A DNA stretch of 64,000 bases from the NCBI RefSeq assembly GCF_017652985.1, contig NZ_JAGGDJ010000003.1, positions 124,001-188,000 on the forward strand. The letters run 5' to 3'. The position numbers were made by a program, and so were the translations under genes. Positions 52,252 through 60,367 of the stretch are shown here, in pieces. The stretch comes from Paenibacillus artemisiicola (GTDB lineage Bacteria; Bacillota; Bacilli; Paenibacillales; Paenibacillaceae). How positions within the stretch are numbered: position 1 is the first letter of the stretch; the number at the start of each line of letters is the position of its first letter. The notes below the pieces were generated by a model. It was not told the origin of the DNA. It did no database searches and worked only from the letters and a program-made list of their open reading frames with translations.

Positions 52252-52285
52252 GCCGCGCCGTCCTCTCGGACGGCGCGGCGTTTTT
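52252..52285 (+). terminator. Strong terminator between pbpB and spoVD
   Basis: A perfect 12-bp GC-rich stem (52252-52263 with 52268-52279), TCTC loop, then TTTTT (52281-52285). It should isolate the mraZ-pbpB unit from spoVD and the mur genes. The 106 bases that follow up to spoVD must contain its own promoter; I see no clear sigma-E match. Confidence 0.92.
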
Positions 52286-52391
52286 ATGCGGACGGGGCTT
52301 GTTCTAACCCCCCACTTGTCCGAATAGGCTTGAACTAGGAGACGGTTGGACGAACGTCCCCGTTTTACGAGCCTTTTCGGAGGGATGACAG

Positions 52392-54332
52392 GTGAAGGTT
52401 TCCAGCGTAACGATCCGGCGCCGGCTGTTCACGGCGCTTCTCATTGGCGTTCTCGGATTCGGGCTTTTGGCCGTTCGGCTCGGGTACGTGCAGCTGTGGA
52501 AGGGCGAGGAGCTGGCGGCTCGCGCGGAGGATTCGTGGCGGCGGGAAATTCCGTTCGCCGCCAAGCGCGGCGAGATCATGGACCGAAACGGCAGCGTGCT
52601 TGCGTATAATATTAGTTCGCCGACCATCATGGCGATCCCGGCGCAAGTCAAGGACGCGCGCGAGACGGCCGCCAAGCTGTCGAGCGTGCTGGACATGGCC
52701 GAGGACGCGGTGTTCAAGACGATCACGAAGAAGCAGCTGATCGTGTACCTCAAGCCCGGCGGCCGCAAAATCACGACGGACAAAGCGCAGCAGATCAAAG
52801 ATTTGAACCTCCCGGGCATCGTCGTGGCGGAGGACAACAAGCGATACTATCCGCTCGGCAGCTTCGCCTCCCACGTGCTCGGGTTTACCGGCATCGACAA
52901 TCAGGGGCTGACGGGCATCGAAGCCAAATACGACGCGCTGCTGCAGGGCATCAACGGGAACGTCTCGTTTCTCTCCGACGCCAAGGGCGACCTGATGCCG
53001 GGCTCGTCCGACACGTACACGGCGCCGAAGGACGGGCTGAACCTGGAGCTGACGCTCGACAAGCAGATCCAGACGATCCTGGAGCGCGAGCTCGATCAGG
53101 CGATGGTCAAGCTCAATCCCGACGACATCATCGCGATCGCGATGGACCCGAACAACGGCGAGATTCTGGGCATGGCCAGCCGGCCGACCTACGATCCGTC
53201 CAAGTATAAGGAAGTCGACCAGCAAATCTACAACCGCAACCTGCCGATTTGGATGACCTACGAGCCGGGCTCCACGTTCAAGATCATCACGCTGGCCGCC
53301 GCGCTCGAAGAAGGCAAGGTCAACCTGACGCAGGATCATTTCTTCGACCCGGGGGCGGTCGAAATCGGCGGCGCGCGGCTGCGCTGCTGGAAGAAGGGCG
53401 GCCACGGCAGCCAGACGTTCCTCGAGGTCGTGCAAAATTCATGCAACCCCGGCTTCGTCGCGCTGGGCAACCGGCTTGGCAAAGAGAAGCTTTTCGAGTA
53501 TATTAAAAACTTCGGCTTCGGCAAGAAGACGGGCATCGACCTCGGCGGCGAAGAGAACGGCATCCTGTTCAAGCTGAATCAGGTCGGTCCGGTCGAGCTC
53601 GCCACGACGTCGTTCGGGCAAGGCGTCTCGGTGACCCCGATCCAGCAGATCGCCGCCGTGTCGGCCGCGATCAACGGGGGGACGCTTTACAAGCCCCACG
53701 TCGCGAAGGATTGGATCAACCCGGATACCGGCGAGACGGTCAGCACGGTCGAGCCCGAAGCCGTCCGCAAGGTCATCTCCGAGAATACGAGCGCCCAGGT
53801 GCGCAACGCGCTGGAAAGCGTCGTCGCGAAGGGCACCGGCCGCAACGCGTTCATCGACGGTTACCGCGTCGGGGGCAAGACGGGTACGGCGCAAAAGGTC
53901 ATCAACGGCCGCTATTCGCCGAACGAGCATATCGTCTCGTTCGTCGGCTTCGCGCCCGCGGACAATCCGAAGATCGTCGTGTACGTCGCGGTCGACAACC
54001 CGCAGGGCATTCAATTCGGGGGCGTCGTGGCGGCGCCGATCGTGCACAACATTCTGGCGGACGCGCTGCCGTACATGGGCGTGCAGCCGAGCACGAAGCA
54101 GATCAACAAGGACTACAAATACGGCGAGACGCCGATCGTCACCGTGCCGAATCTCGTCGGCAAGACCGTATCCGATATCTATGAAGATTTGAACATGAAT
54201 TTCAACCTGACGTCCGCGGGCAGCGGCGACACGGTCATCCGGCAGTCGCCGGCGGCCGGAACGCGCGTCGACAGAGGGTCAACCATCCGCATATATTTAG
54301 CGAAAGACGATGATGAAAGCGAAAGTCCCTGA
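52392..54332 (+). CDS. spoVD: Stage V sporulation protein D, class B PBP with PASTA domain
   Basis: Transpeptidase needed for spore cortex peptidoglycan in B. subtilis, a paralog of PbpB. The 646-residue protein has one membrane helix (residues about 10-30), IPFAAKRGEIMDRNGSVLAY, and catalytic Ser294 in EPGSTFKIITLAA. A SxN motif lies in QNSCNPGFVALG, and KTGTAQ carries Lys496. One C-terminal PASTA domain follows (VPNLVGKTVSDIYEDLNMN). The GTG start at 52392 follows GGAGGGATGA. A single PASTA domain and the location after pbpB are typical of SpoVD. Its partner SEDS protein, SpoVE, is encoded in the same cluster. Confidence 0.93.
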   Translation: MKVSSVTIRRRLFTALLIGVLGFGLLAVRLGYVQLWKGEELAARAEDSWRREIPFAAKRGEIMDRNGSVLAYNISSPTIMAIPAQVKDARETAAKLSSVLDMAEDAVFKTITKKQLIVYLKPGGRKITTDKAQQIKDLNLPGIVVAEDNKRYYPLGSFASHVLGFTGIDNQGLTGIEAKYDALLQGINGNVSFLSDAKGDLMPGSSDTYTAPKDGLNLELTLDKQIQTILERELDQAMVKLNPDDIIAIAMDPNNGEILGMASRPTYDPSKYKEVDQQIYNRNLPIWMTYEPGSTFKIITLAAALEEGKVNLTQDHFFDPGAVEIGGARLRCWKKGGHGSQTFLEVVQNSCNPGFVALGNRLGKEKLFEYIKNFGFGKKTGIDLGGEENGILFKLNQVGPVELATTSFGQGVSVTPIQQIAAVSAAINGGTLYKPHVAKDWINPDTGETVSTVEPEAVRKVISENTSAQVRNALESVVAKGTGRNAFIDGYRVGGKTGTAQKVINGRYSPNEHIVSFVGFAPADNPKIVVYVAVDNPQGIQFGGVVAAPIVHNILADALPYMGVQPSTKQINKDYKYGETPIVTVPNLVGKTVSDIYEDLNMNFNLTSAGSGDTVIRQSPAAGTRVDRGSTIRIYLAKDDDESESP

Positions 54333-54339
54333 CTATAAT
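54311..54339 (+). promoter_or_regulatory. Possible vegetative promoter of the murE-murF-mraY unit
   Basis: A perfect TATAAT (54334-54339) begins one base after the spoVD stop codon. The -35 (TGATGA, 54311-54316) is weak. A promoter is expected here because a terminator separates pbpB from spoVD, yet murE must be made during growth. Confidence 0.5.
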
Positions 54340-54438
54340 GAGTAGTAAGTTGCGATCGTAGGCATAGCGCCGCGCGAAGCGCCGCCAGCGGCGGCCCGCG
54401 CGGCCTTCCAACTGCTCATGGGAGGGGACCAGAGCGAT

Positions 54439-55929
54439 ATGCGGGTGAAAGAGTTGGCTTCTCTGCTGCTTACGGCAGTCCTTGTCGGGGAAGGGGAAAC
54501 GGAGCTGTCGGGCGTCGAAATCGATTCCCGCCAGGCCGGCCCGGGCGCGCTGTTCATCTGCCTGCGCGGCCATCGGGTCGACGGGCACGATTTCGCCGCG
54601 CGGGCCGTGGCGAACGGCGCCGCGGCGATCGTGGCGGAACGGCTGCTCGAGCTGCCGTCCCCAGTGCCGCAAATCATTGTGAAGGACAGCCGCCACGCGA
54701 TGGCCGTCATCGCGGACCATTTTTACCGGCAGCCCAGCCGCCGGCTGAAGCTGATTGGCGTGACGGGAACGAACGGCAAGACGACGACGACGTATCTCAT
54801 CGAGCGGATCCTGAAAGACGCGGGCCATTCGCCCGGCGTCATCGGCACGGTCGAGCTGCGCTACGCGGACCGCGCGGTGCCGATGTCGGGCACGACGCCG
54901 GAGGCGCTCGAGCTGCAGCGCTCGCTGAACGCGATGGCGGAAGCCGGCACGGACTACTGCGTGATGGAGGTCTCCTCGCACGCGCTGGAGCAGGGCCGGG
55001 TGAAAGGCTGCCGGTACCGGACGGCCATCTTCACGAACCTGACGCAGGACCATCTGGATTACCATCAGACGATGGAACGGTACGCGGCGGCGAAGGGGCT
55101 GCTCTTCAGCCGGCTCGGCAACGAGTTCGCCGCGTCGCCGGAGGACCGGCTCTTCGCGGTGCTGAACGCGGACGATCCCGCCTCGCCCGGCTATGCCGAC
55201 GCCACGGCCGCCGAGGTCGTCACGTACGGCATCGAGCGCGATGCCGACGTGCGGGCGTCGAACGTGCGCATCACGGCGCACGGGACGACGTTCCGCGCGG
55301 AGACGTTCGCGGGCTCGGCCGACATCACGCTGCGGATGGCCGGCAAGTACAACGTCTACAACGCGCTCGGGGCGATCAGCGCCGCGCTCATCGAAGGCAT
55401 CCCGCTGCGGCACGTCAAGGCGAGCCTCGAAGCGGTGCCCGGCGTTCCGGGACGGGTCGAATCCGTCGACGCGGGCCAGCCGTTCGCCGTCATCGTCGAT
55501 TACGCGCATACCCCGGACGGACTCGAGAACGTGCTGAAGGCGGTCAAGGAATTCGCCGTCGGCCGGGTGCTCTGCGTATTCGGCTGCGGCGGCGACCGCG
55601 ACCGGACGAAACGGCCGCTGATGGGCCGCATCGCCGCCCGTTACGCGGATTACAGCTTCGTCACCTCCGACAATCCGCGGACGGAAGACCCGCTGCGGAT
55701 CCTGGCCGACGTCGAGGCCGGCCTGTTGGAAGACGGCGTGCCGAAGGACCGTTACGAGCTGCTGGCGGACCGCCGCGCCGCGATTCAAAAAGCGGTTGAA
55801 ATGGCGCGCCGCGACGATGTAGTATTAATTGCGGGGAAGGGCCATGAAACGTACCAGGACGTACAAGGCGTCAAATACGACTTTGACGACCGCGAGGTGG
55901 CCAAAGAAGCGATAAGGAGTCTTTCATAG
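54439..55929 (+). CDS. murE: UDP-N-acetylmuramoyl-tripeptide synthetase MurE (meso-diaminopimelate adding)
   Basis: Mur ligase that adds the third amino acid of the stem peptide. The 496-residue protein has the ATP-binding GVTGTNGKTTTTYLIERIL, FTNLTQDHLDYHQTMERYA, and VIVDYAHTPDGLENVLKAVK. CGGDRDRTKRPLMGRIA and the specificity motif TSDNPRTEDP follow. DNPR indicates meso-diaminopimelate rather than lysine, in line with Paenibacillus walls. The ATG at 54439 follows GGAGGGGA. Its last base overlaps the start of murF. Confidence 0.97.
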   Translation: MRVKELASLLLTAVLVGEGETELSGVEIDSRQAGPGALFICLRGHRVDGHDFAARAVANGAAAIVAERLLELPSPVPQIIVKDSRHAMAVIADHFYRQPSRRLKLIGVTGTNGKTTTTYLIERILKDAGHSPGVIGTVELRYADRAVPMSGTTPEALELQRSLNAMAEAGTDYCVMEVSSHALEQGRVKGCRYRTAIFTNLTQDHLDYHQTMERYAAAKGLLFSRLGNEFAASPEDRLFAVLNADDPASPGYADATAAEVVTYGIERDADVRASNVRITAHGTTFRAETFAGSADITLRMAGKYNVYNALGAISAALIEGIPLRHVKASLEAVPGVPGRVESVDAGQPFAVIVDYAHTPDGLENVLKAVKEFAVGRVLCVFGCGGDRDRTKRPLMGRIAARYADYSFVTSDNPRTEDPLRILADVEAGLLEDGVPKDRYELLADRRAAIQKAVEMARRDDVVLIAGKGHETYQDVQGVKYDFDDREVAKEAIRSLS

Positions 55930-57347
55930 TGATAAAACGACCATTGAACGCGATTGCCGCCCTCTGCGGCGGCACGGTGTTGAACGATAACCGGGGGGAC
56001 GCCGCGATCGTCGGCGTCTCCATCAATACGCGCACGATTCAGCCGGGCATGCTGTTCGTTCCAATCCGGGGCGAGCGCGTGGACGGCCACGATTACGTCG
56101 GGGCCGCCTTGGAAGCCGGCGCCGGCGGGGCGCTGTGGGAGCGGAGCAAAGCGGTGCCGGACGTGCTGGCGGAGGCGCCGCTTGTTCTCGTCGACGACAC
56201 GGTGGCGGCGCTGCAGCGGCTGGCCGCGAACTACCGGGACGAGCTCGACCTGCGCGTCGTGGGCGTCACGGGCAGCAACGGCAAAACCACGACGAAGGAC
56301 ATGGTCGCGGCCGTCCTGTCCGGGACGTATCGGGTACATAAGACGGTCGGCAACCTGAACAACCATCTTGGCTTGCCGCTGACCGTGCTGGAGCTGGACG
56401 AGAGCTACGACGCCGTCGTCCTCGAGATGGGGATGAGCGAGTTCGGCGAGATCGATTTTCTGACGCGGCTGGCCAAGCCGGACGTCGCGATCATCACGAA
56501 CATCGGCGATTCGCACCTGGAGCAGCTCGGCTCGCGGGCCGGCATCGCGCAGGCGAAGCTGGAGATCGTCGCGGGCCTCCGGCCCGGCGGCTTGCTGATC
56601 ATGAACGGCGACGAGCCGCTGCTGGCCGAGGGCATCCGCTCGGCGCGGCTGCCGGACGGCGTCGAGGTGCAGACCTTCGGCCTCGAGGACGGGAGCCGCT
56701 GGGTCGCGGAGCATATCGGCGTCGACGCGACGTCTTCGCGGTTCGACGTCAAGGGCGAAGCCGGGCTGCAGCGCGTCGAGCTGCCGGCCGCGGGCCGGCA
56801 CAACGTCTCGAACGCGCTGGCGGCCATCGCCGCGGCGACGCGGCTCGGCGTGCCGGCGGCCGTCATCCGGCAAGGCTTCGCGGGCCTGAAGCTGACCGCG
56901 ATGCGCATCGAGGCGGGACGGGCGGCGAACGGCGCCATGGTGCTGAACGACGCGTACAACGCCAGCCCGACCTCGGTCCGCGCGGCGATCGATCTCGTCG
57001 CCGGCTTGACCGGCTACCGGCGCAAATGGCTCGTGCTCGGCGACATGCTGGAGCTCGGCCCGCAGGAGCTCGAGCTGCACGGCGAAGTCGGCGCGTACGT
57101 CACGCCGGCAAAGGCGGATGCCGTGCTGGCGTTCGGTACGCTGTCGCGGCATACGGCGGCGGCGGCCGCGAAGCAGTTCGCCGCCGATGGCGGCGAGGAG
57201 CGGGTACGCGCGTTCGACGACAAGGGGGCGCTGGCGGAGTGGCTGCTGGCGCGGCTCGCGCCGGAAGACCTCGTCTTGGTGAAAGGCTCGCGCGGCATGC
57301 GCATGGAAGACATCGTCCATGCCCTGCAGCGGGAGGCGCAGAGGTGA
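55929..57347 (+). CDS. murF: UDP-N-acetylmuramoyl-tripeptide-D-alanyl-D-alanine ligase MurF
   Basis: Adds D-Ala-D-Ala to complete the UDP-MurNAc pentapeptide. The 472-residue protein has GVTGSNGKTTTKDMVAAVLS, VGNLNNHLGLPLTVLEL, and VLEMGMSEFGEIDFLTRLAK. ITNIGDSHLEQLGSRAGIA and LNDAYNASPTSVRAAIDLV follow. The GTG start at 55929 shares one base with the murE stop. AAGGAGT (55914-55920) serves as ribosome site. No frameshift was seen. Confidence 0.97.
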   Translation: MIKRPLNAIAALCGGTVLNDNRGDAAIVGVSINTRTIQPGMLFVPIRGERVDGHDYVGAALEAGAGGALWERSKAVPDVLAEAPLVLVDDTVAALQRLAANYRDELDLRVVGVTGSNGKTTTKDMVAAVLSGTYRVHKTVGNLNNHLGLPLTVLELDESYDAVVLEMGMSEFGEIDFLTRLAKPDVAIITNIGDSHLEQLGSRAGIAQAKLEIVAGLRPGGLLIMNGDEPLLAEGIRSARLPDGVEVQTFGLEDGSRWVAEHIGVDATSSRFDVKGEAGLQRVELPAAGRHNVSNALAAIAAATRLGVPAAVIRQGFAGLKLTAMRIEAGRAANGAMVLNDAYNASPTSVRAAIDLVAGLTGYRRKWLVLGDMLELGPQELELHGEVGAYVTPAKADAVLAFGTLSRHTAAAAAKQFAADGGEERVRAFDDKGALAEWLLARLAPEDLVLVKGSRGMRMEDIVHALQREAQR

Positions 57348-57350
57348 ATC

Positions 57351-58307
57351 ATGGACGTTAAAGTCATCCTGTTGTCGATCGGCGCCTCGTTCCTGCTCTC
57401 GGTCCTGTTCGGACCGCTGTTCATCCCGCTGCTGCGGCGGCTGAAGTTCGGCCAGCAGATCCGGGAGGAAGGCCCGCAGAGCCATTTGAAGAAAAAGGGC
57501 ACGCCGACGATGGGCGGCATCATCATCTTGCTTGCGGTGCTGCTCGCGTTTCTGAAATTCTCCGACAAGACGAACGAGTTTTGGGTACTGCTCATCGCGT
57601 GCCTGGGCTTCGGCTTGGTCGGTTTTCTCGACGATTACATCAAAATCGCGTTTAAGCGCTCGCTCGGCTTGACGGCGTTCCAAAAGCTGTTCGGCCAGCT
57701 CTTGTTCTCGGTCATCATCTGCGTTCTTCTTCATCACATGCACCACAGCACCGTTATCGGCATTCCGGGCACGTCGACGACGATCGATTTCGGCTGGTTC
57801 TATTATCCGTTCGTCGTCATCATGCTGTTCGCCACGACCAACGCGGTCAACTTCACGGACGGCGTGGACGGCTTGCTCGGCGGGACAGGCGCCGTGGCGT
57901 TCACGGCGTTCACGATCCTGGCGCTGCACGCGAGCGAGCACGAATCGGCGATTTTCTCGGCCACGATGATCGGCGCGCTGCTCGGTTTCCTCGTCTTCAA
58001 CGCCCATCCGGCGAAGGTGTTCATGGGCGACTCCGGGTCGCTCGGCATCGGCGGCGGCATGGCGGCGGTCGCGATCCTGACGAAGACGGAAATCCTGCTG
58101 GTCGTCATCGGCGGCGTCTTCGTGCTGGAGATGCTCTCGGTTATCCTGCAGGTCGGCTCGTTCAAGCTGCGCGGCAAGCGGATCTTCAAAATGAGCCCGA
58201 TCCACCATCACTTCGAGCTGTCCGGCTGGGGCGAATGGAAGGTCGTCACGGTGTTCTGGTTCGTCGGCGCGGTGTTCGCGGCAATCGGGTTGTACCTGGG
58301 GCGGTGA
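57351..58307 (+). CDS. mraY: Phospho-N-acetylmuramoyl-pentapeptide transferase MraY
   Basis: Integral membrane enzyme that makes lipid I from UDP-MurNAc-pentapeptide and undecaprenyl phosphate. The 318-residue protein has about ten helices and the family motifs KKKGTPTMGGIIIL, LVGFLDDYIKIAFKRSLGLT, and ATTNAVNFTDGVDGLLGG (catalytic Asp residues). AHPAKVFMGDSGSLGIGG and MSPIHHHFELSGW follow. GAGGTGA precedes the ATG. After it the normally tight mraY-murD junction is interrupted by a 577-base gene-free insert. Confidence 0.97.
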   Translation: MDVKVILLSIGASFLLSVLFGPLFIPLLRRLKFGQQIREEGPQSHLKKKGTPTMGGIIILLAVLLAFLKFSDKTNEFWVLLIACLGFGLVGFLDDYIKIAFKRSLGLTAFQKLFGQLLFSVIICVLLHHMHHSTVIGIPGTSTTIDFGWFYYPFVVIMLFATTNAVNFTDGVDGLLGGTGAVAFTAFTILALHASEHESAIFSATMIGALLGFLVFNAHPAKVFMGDSGSLGIGGGMAAVAILTKTEILLVVIGGVFVLEMLSVILQVGSFKLRGKRIFKMSPIHHHFELSGWGEWKVVTVFWFVGAVFAAIGLYLGR

Positions 58308-58330
58308 CTTTTGAACATGGTGAGAAGGGT

Positions 58331-58519
58331 GCGACCTGCGGTCGGTTTGGGTCTTCGCTCGCTGTTGTAGTCGGATTTCTTGAATTGGGTTATTCAGAAA
58401 TGGGGAAATTCGACTACAAAGGCGACAAAGGCGATTGGTTTGCGTTCACTGTCGGAGACAGGGAATGCAGCATTCGCCTACTTCGTAGCATTCCGACTCC
58501 AAACCGACACTCCGGTCGC
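58331..58519 (+). repeat. Nested multi-hairpin element in the mraY-murD gap
   Basis: An outer interrupted helix pairs 58331-58336 (GCGACC) with 58514-58519 (GGTCGC), 58341-58350 (GTCGGTTTGG) with 58499-58508, and 58351-58353 with 58495-58497. Three hairpins lie inside it. TTGTAGTCG (58365-58373) pairs with CGACTACAA (58411-58419), with an inner arm at 58375-58385/58392-58401. CTGTC-gga-GACAG spans 58449-58461. GGAATGC (58462-58468) pairs with GCATTCC (58488-58494). All pairings are compatible with one branched structure of 189 nt. I know no named RNA family with this layout. It could be a structured RNA or a folded mobile repeat. Confidence 0.7.
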
Positions 58520-58630
58520 TCCGCTCGCCTAGGATTTAAAGAGTCGCCCCAGGTGAGTGGGGGCCAGTATTAGCTCGCCTAGTCAGGCGGCTTCGCTAGC
58601 GTACAAGAGCCTTTCGTGTACCCCGGGAGC

Positions 58631-58699
58631 GCCAACGTAAAGTTGGCCCGCAGGGACATCGTGCCTACGCCGTGCCAGGTGCAGGAGCGCCTCTGCACC
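58631..58699 (+). repeat. Two further short hairpins in the mraY-murD gap
   Basis: GCCAAC-gtaaa-GTTGGC (58631-58647) and GGTGCA-g-GAG-cgc-CTC-TGCACC (58678-58699). They lie between the branched element and the double-hairpin repeats. No T runs follow, so they do not look like terminators. Bases 58520-58630 hold nothing else that I can identify. Confidence 0.65.
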
Positions 58700-58725
58700 C
58701 CAATCGTTCTGCCATTCGGGTGGGT

Positions 58726-58781
58726 GTCCAGAGGGTGAAACCCTCGGAATCCCCCTTTCCAAGGGGGACTTAGGGGGATGG
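58726..58781 (+). repeat. Double-hairpin intergenic repeat, copy 2 of 3
   Basis: GTCC, then AGAGGG-tgaaa-CCCTC (58731-58745), then TCCCCCTT-tcc-AAGGGGGA (58750-58768), then a cttagggggatgg tail. It is the clearest copy. The same plan appears at 58824-58876 and 1202-1256. Confidence 0.8.
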
Positions 58782-58823
58782 CCCTAGGTTGAAATTTTTA
58801 AGAATTTAGTGAGAGAAAAGGGA

Positions 58824-58876
58824 GTCCAGAGGGCAAAGCCCTCGGTTCCCCCGCCCGCGGGGGATTCAAAAGGGAG
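58824..58876 (+). repeat. Double-hairpin intergenic repeat, copy 3 of 3
   Basis: GTCC, then AGAGGG-caaag-CCCTC (58829-58843), then CCCCCGC-cc-GCGGGGG (58848-58863), then an attcaaaaggga tail. The AAAGGGAG at its 3' end (58869-58876) is also the ribosome binding site of murD. The loop and second stem differ from copy 2, but stem pairing is kept, which points to compensatory change. Confidence 0.8.
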
Positions 58877-58884
58877 CTGAAACC

Positions 58885-60321
58885 ATGAAACACCCATCCT
58901 TGTACAAGGATCAACAGGTGATCGTGCTCGGCCTGGCCAAGAGCGGGCTGAGCGTCGCCAAGCTGTTCCATAAGCTGGGCGCGACCGTCATCGTCAACGA
59001 TAAGAAGGATCGCCAATCATGCCCCGAAGCGGACGAGCTGGACGCTTTGGGTGTTTCTGTTCTATGCGGCGGTCATCCGGAAAGGCTGATCACGCCGGAG
59101 ACGGCGCTCGTGGTGAAAAACCCGGGCATCCCGTATTCGTCGCCGCCCGTCGCGCAAGCGCTCGGGCTCGGCATCGAGGTCGTGACGGAAGTCGAAGTCG
59201 CGTACCTGCTGTCGCCGGCGCCGATCATCGGCATCACCGGGTCCAACGGCAAGACGACGACGACGACCTGGATCGGCGAAATGCTCGAAGCCGCCGGGTT
59301 GAAGCCGATCGTCGCCGGCAATATCGGCACGCCGCTGTGCGAAGCGGCGCAGGCGGCGGAAGCGGACGATTGGCTCGTCGCGGAGCTCAGCAGCTTCCAA
59401 TTGAAAGGCACGGATCAATTCCGGCCGCGGATCGCGCTGCTGCTGAACATCGCCGAGACGCATCTCGACTATCACGGCGACATGGACGACTACATCGCCT
59501 CGAAGGCGAAGCTGTTCGCCAACCAGACCAAGGACGACACGGCGGTGCTGAACGCCGACGATGCCGTCTGCCGCGACCTGATGGCGTCCGGCACGCTCGG
59601 CGCGCGGGTCATCCCGTTCTCGACGGCGCGCGAGCTGGACTACGGCCTCTGCGTGACGCCGCCGTACCCGGCGGATTCGCAGGAGCCGGACGACGGCGCC
59701 GAACGCCGCATCGTCTGGCGCGACCGGGAGGGCGGCGAGCGCGACATCGCCGGCGTGGCCGAGCTCGGCATTCCGGGCCGGCACAACGCCGCCAACGCCC
59801 TGGCCGCGATCGGAGCTTGCCTGGCCGCCGGCGCGCCCGCGGGCGCGCTGGCGGAGCCGCTGCGGAATTTCCGCGGCGTGGAGCACCGCCTAGAGTTCGT
59901 CCGCGAGCATGCGGGCGCGGCGTATTACAACGATTCCAAAGCGACGAATCCGATCGCGACGATCATCGCGCTGCGTTCGTTCCCGCAGCGGGTCGTGCTG
60001 ATCGCGGGCGGCTTGGACCGCGGCTCGGACTACATGGAGCTGCTGCCGCATTTCCGCGACCGGGCGAAGGCCGTCGTCGCGCTGGGCGAGACGCGCGGCA
60101 AGATCGCGGACGTGGCGCGGCTGGCAGGTTTAACGGCGGTCAAAGTCGTCGAACCTGAGGAGGACGCCGAGAGCACCCTCCGCCTTGCGGTCCGCGAAGC
60201 GGCCGCGCTCGCGGAGCCGGGCGATACCGTTCTTCTTTCGCCGGCCTGCGCGAGCTGGGACATGTTTTCGTCCTACGAGATCCGAGGGCGCATTTTTAAA
60301 GAATCGGCGCATAACTTGTAA
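58885..60321 (+). CDS. murD: UDP-N-acetylmuramoyl-L-alanine-D-glutamate ligase MurD
   Basis: Adds D-glutamate to UDP-MurNAc-L-Ala. The 478-residue protein has the N-terminal Rossmann-like part VIVLGLAKSGLSVAKLFHKL, ATP-binding GITGSNGKTTTTTWIGEML, and AELSSFQLKGTDQFRPRIAL. ETHLDYHGDMDDYIASKAKL and YYNDSKATNPIATIIALRSF follow, with LLSPACASWDMFSSYEIRG near the C-terminus. It is about 25 residues longer than many MurD proteins because of an acidic loop near residues 260-285. Its ribosome site lies in the 3' end of a repeat element. Confidence 0.96.
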   Translation: MKHPSLYKDQQVIVLGLAKSGLSVAKLFHKLGATVIVNDKKDRQSCPEADELDALGVSVLCGGHPERLITPETALVVKNPGIPYSSPPVAQALGLGIEVVTEVEVAYLLSPAPIIGITGSNGKTTTTTWIGEMLEAAGLKPIVAGNIGTPLCEAAQAAEADDWLVAELSSFQLKGTDQFRPRIALLLNIAETHLDYHGDMDDYIASKAKLFANQTKDDTAVLNADDAVCRDLMASGTLGARVIPFSTARELDYGLCVTPPYPADSQEPDDGAERRIVWRDREGGERDIAGVAELGIPGRHNAANALAAIGACLAAGAPAGALAEPLRNFRGVEHRLEFVREHAGAAYYNDSKATNPIATIIALRSFPQRVVLIAGGLDRGSDYMELLPHFRDRAKAVVALGETRGKIADVARLAGLTAVKVVEPEEDAESTLRLAVREAAALAEPGDTVLLSPACASWDMFSSYEIRGRIFKESAHNL

Positions 60322-60367
60322 GTAGGGGGCTCGTCCCTACTTCCGCTTGCAAGAGGTGTTTTGCGCT

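Noticed and set aside
55785-58211. Open frame of 808 codons on the minus strand opposite murF and mraY
   Set aside because: High-GC shadow rich in Arg, Asp, His and Gln, with no domain; murF and mraY on the other strand have full motifs.
58400-58573. Possible 57-codon ORF in the mraY-murD gap (starts MGKFDYKGDKGDWF)
   Set aside because: No ribosome site precedes the ATG, and the bases are explained by nested inverted repeats. The frame is kept in mind only if homologs show protein-level conservation.
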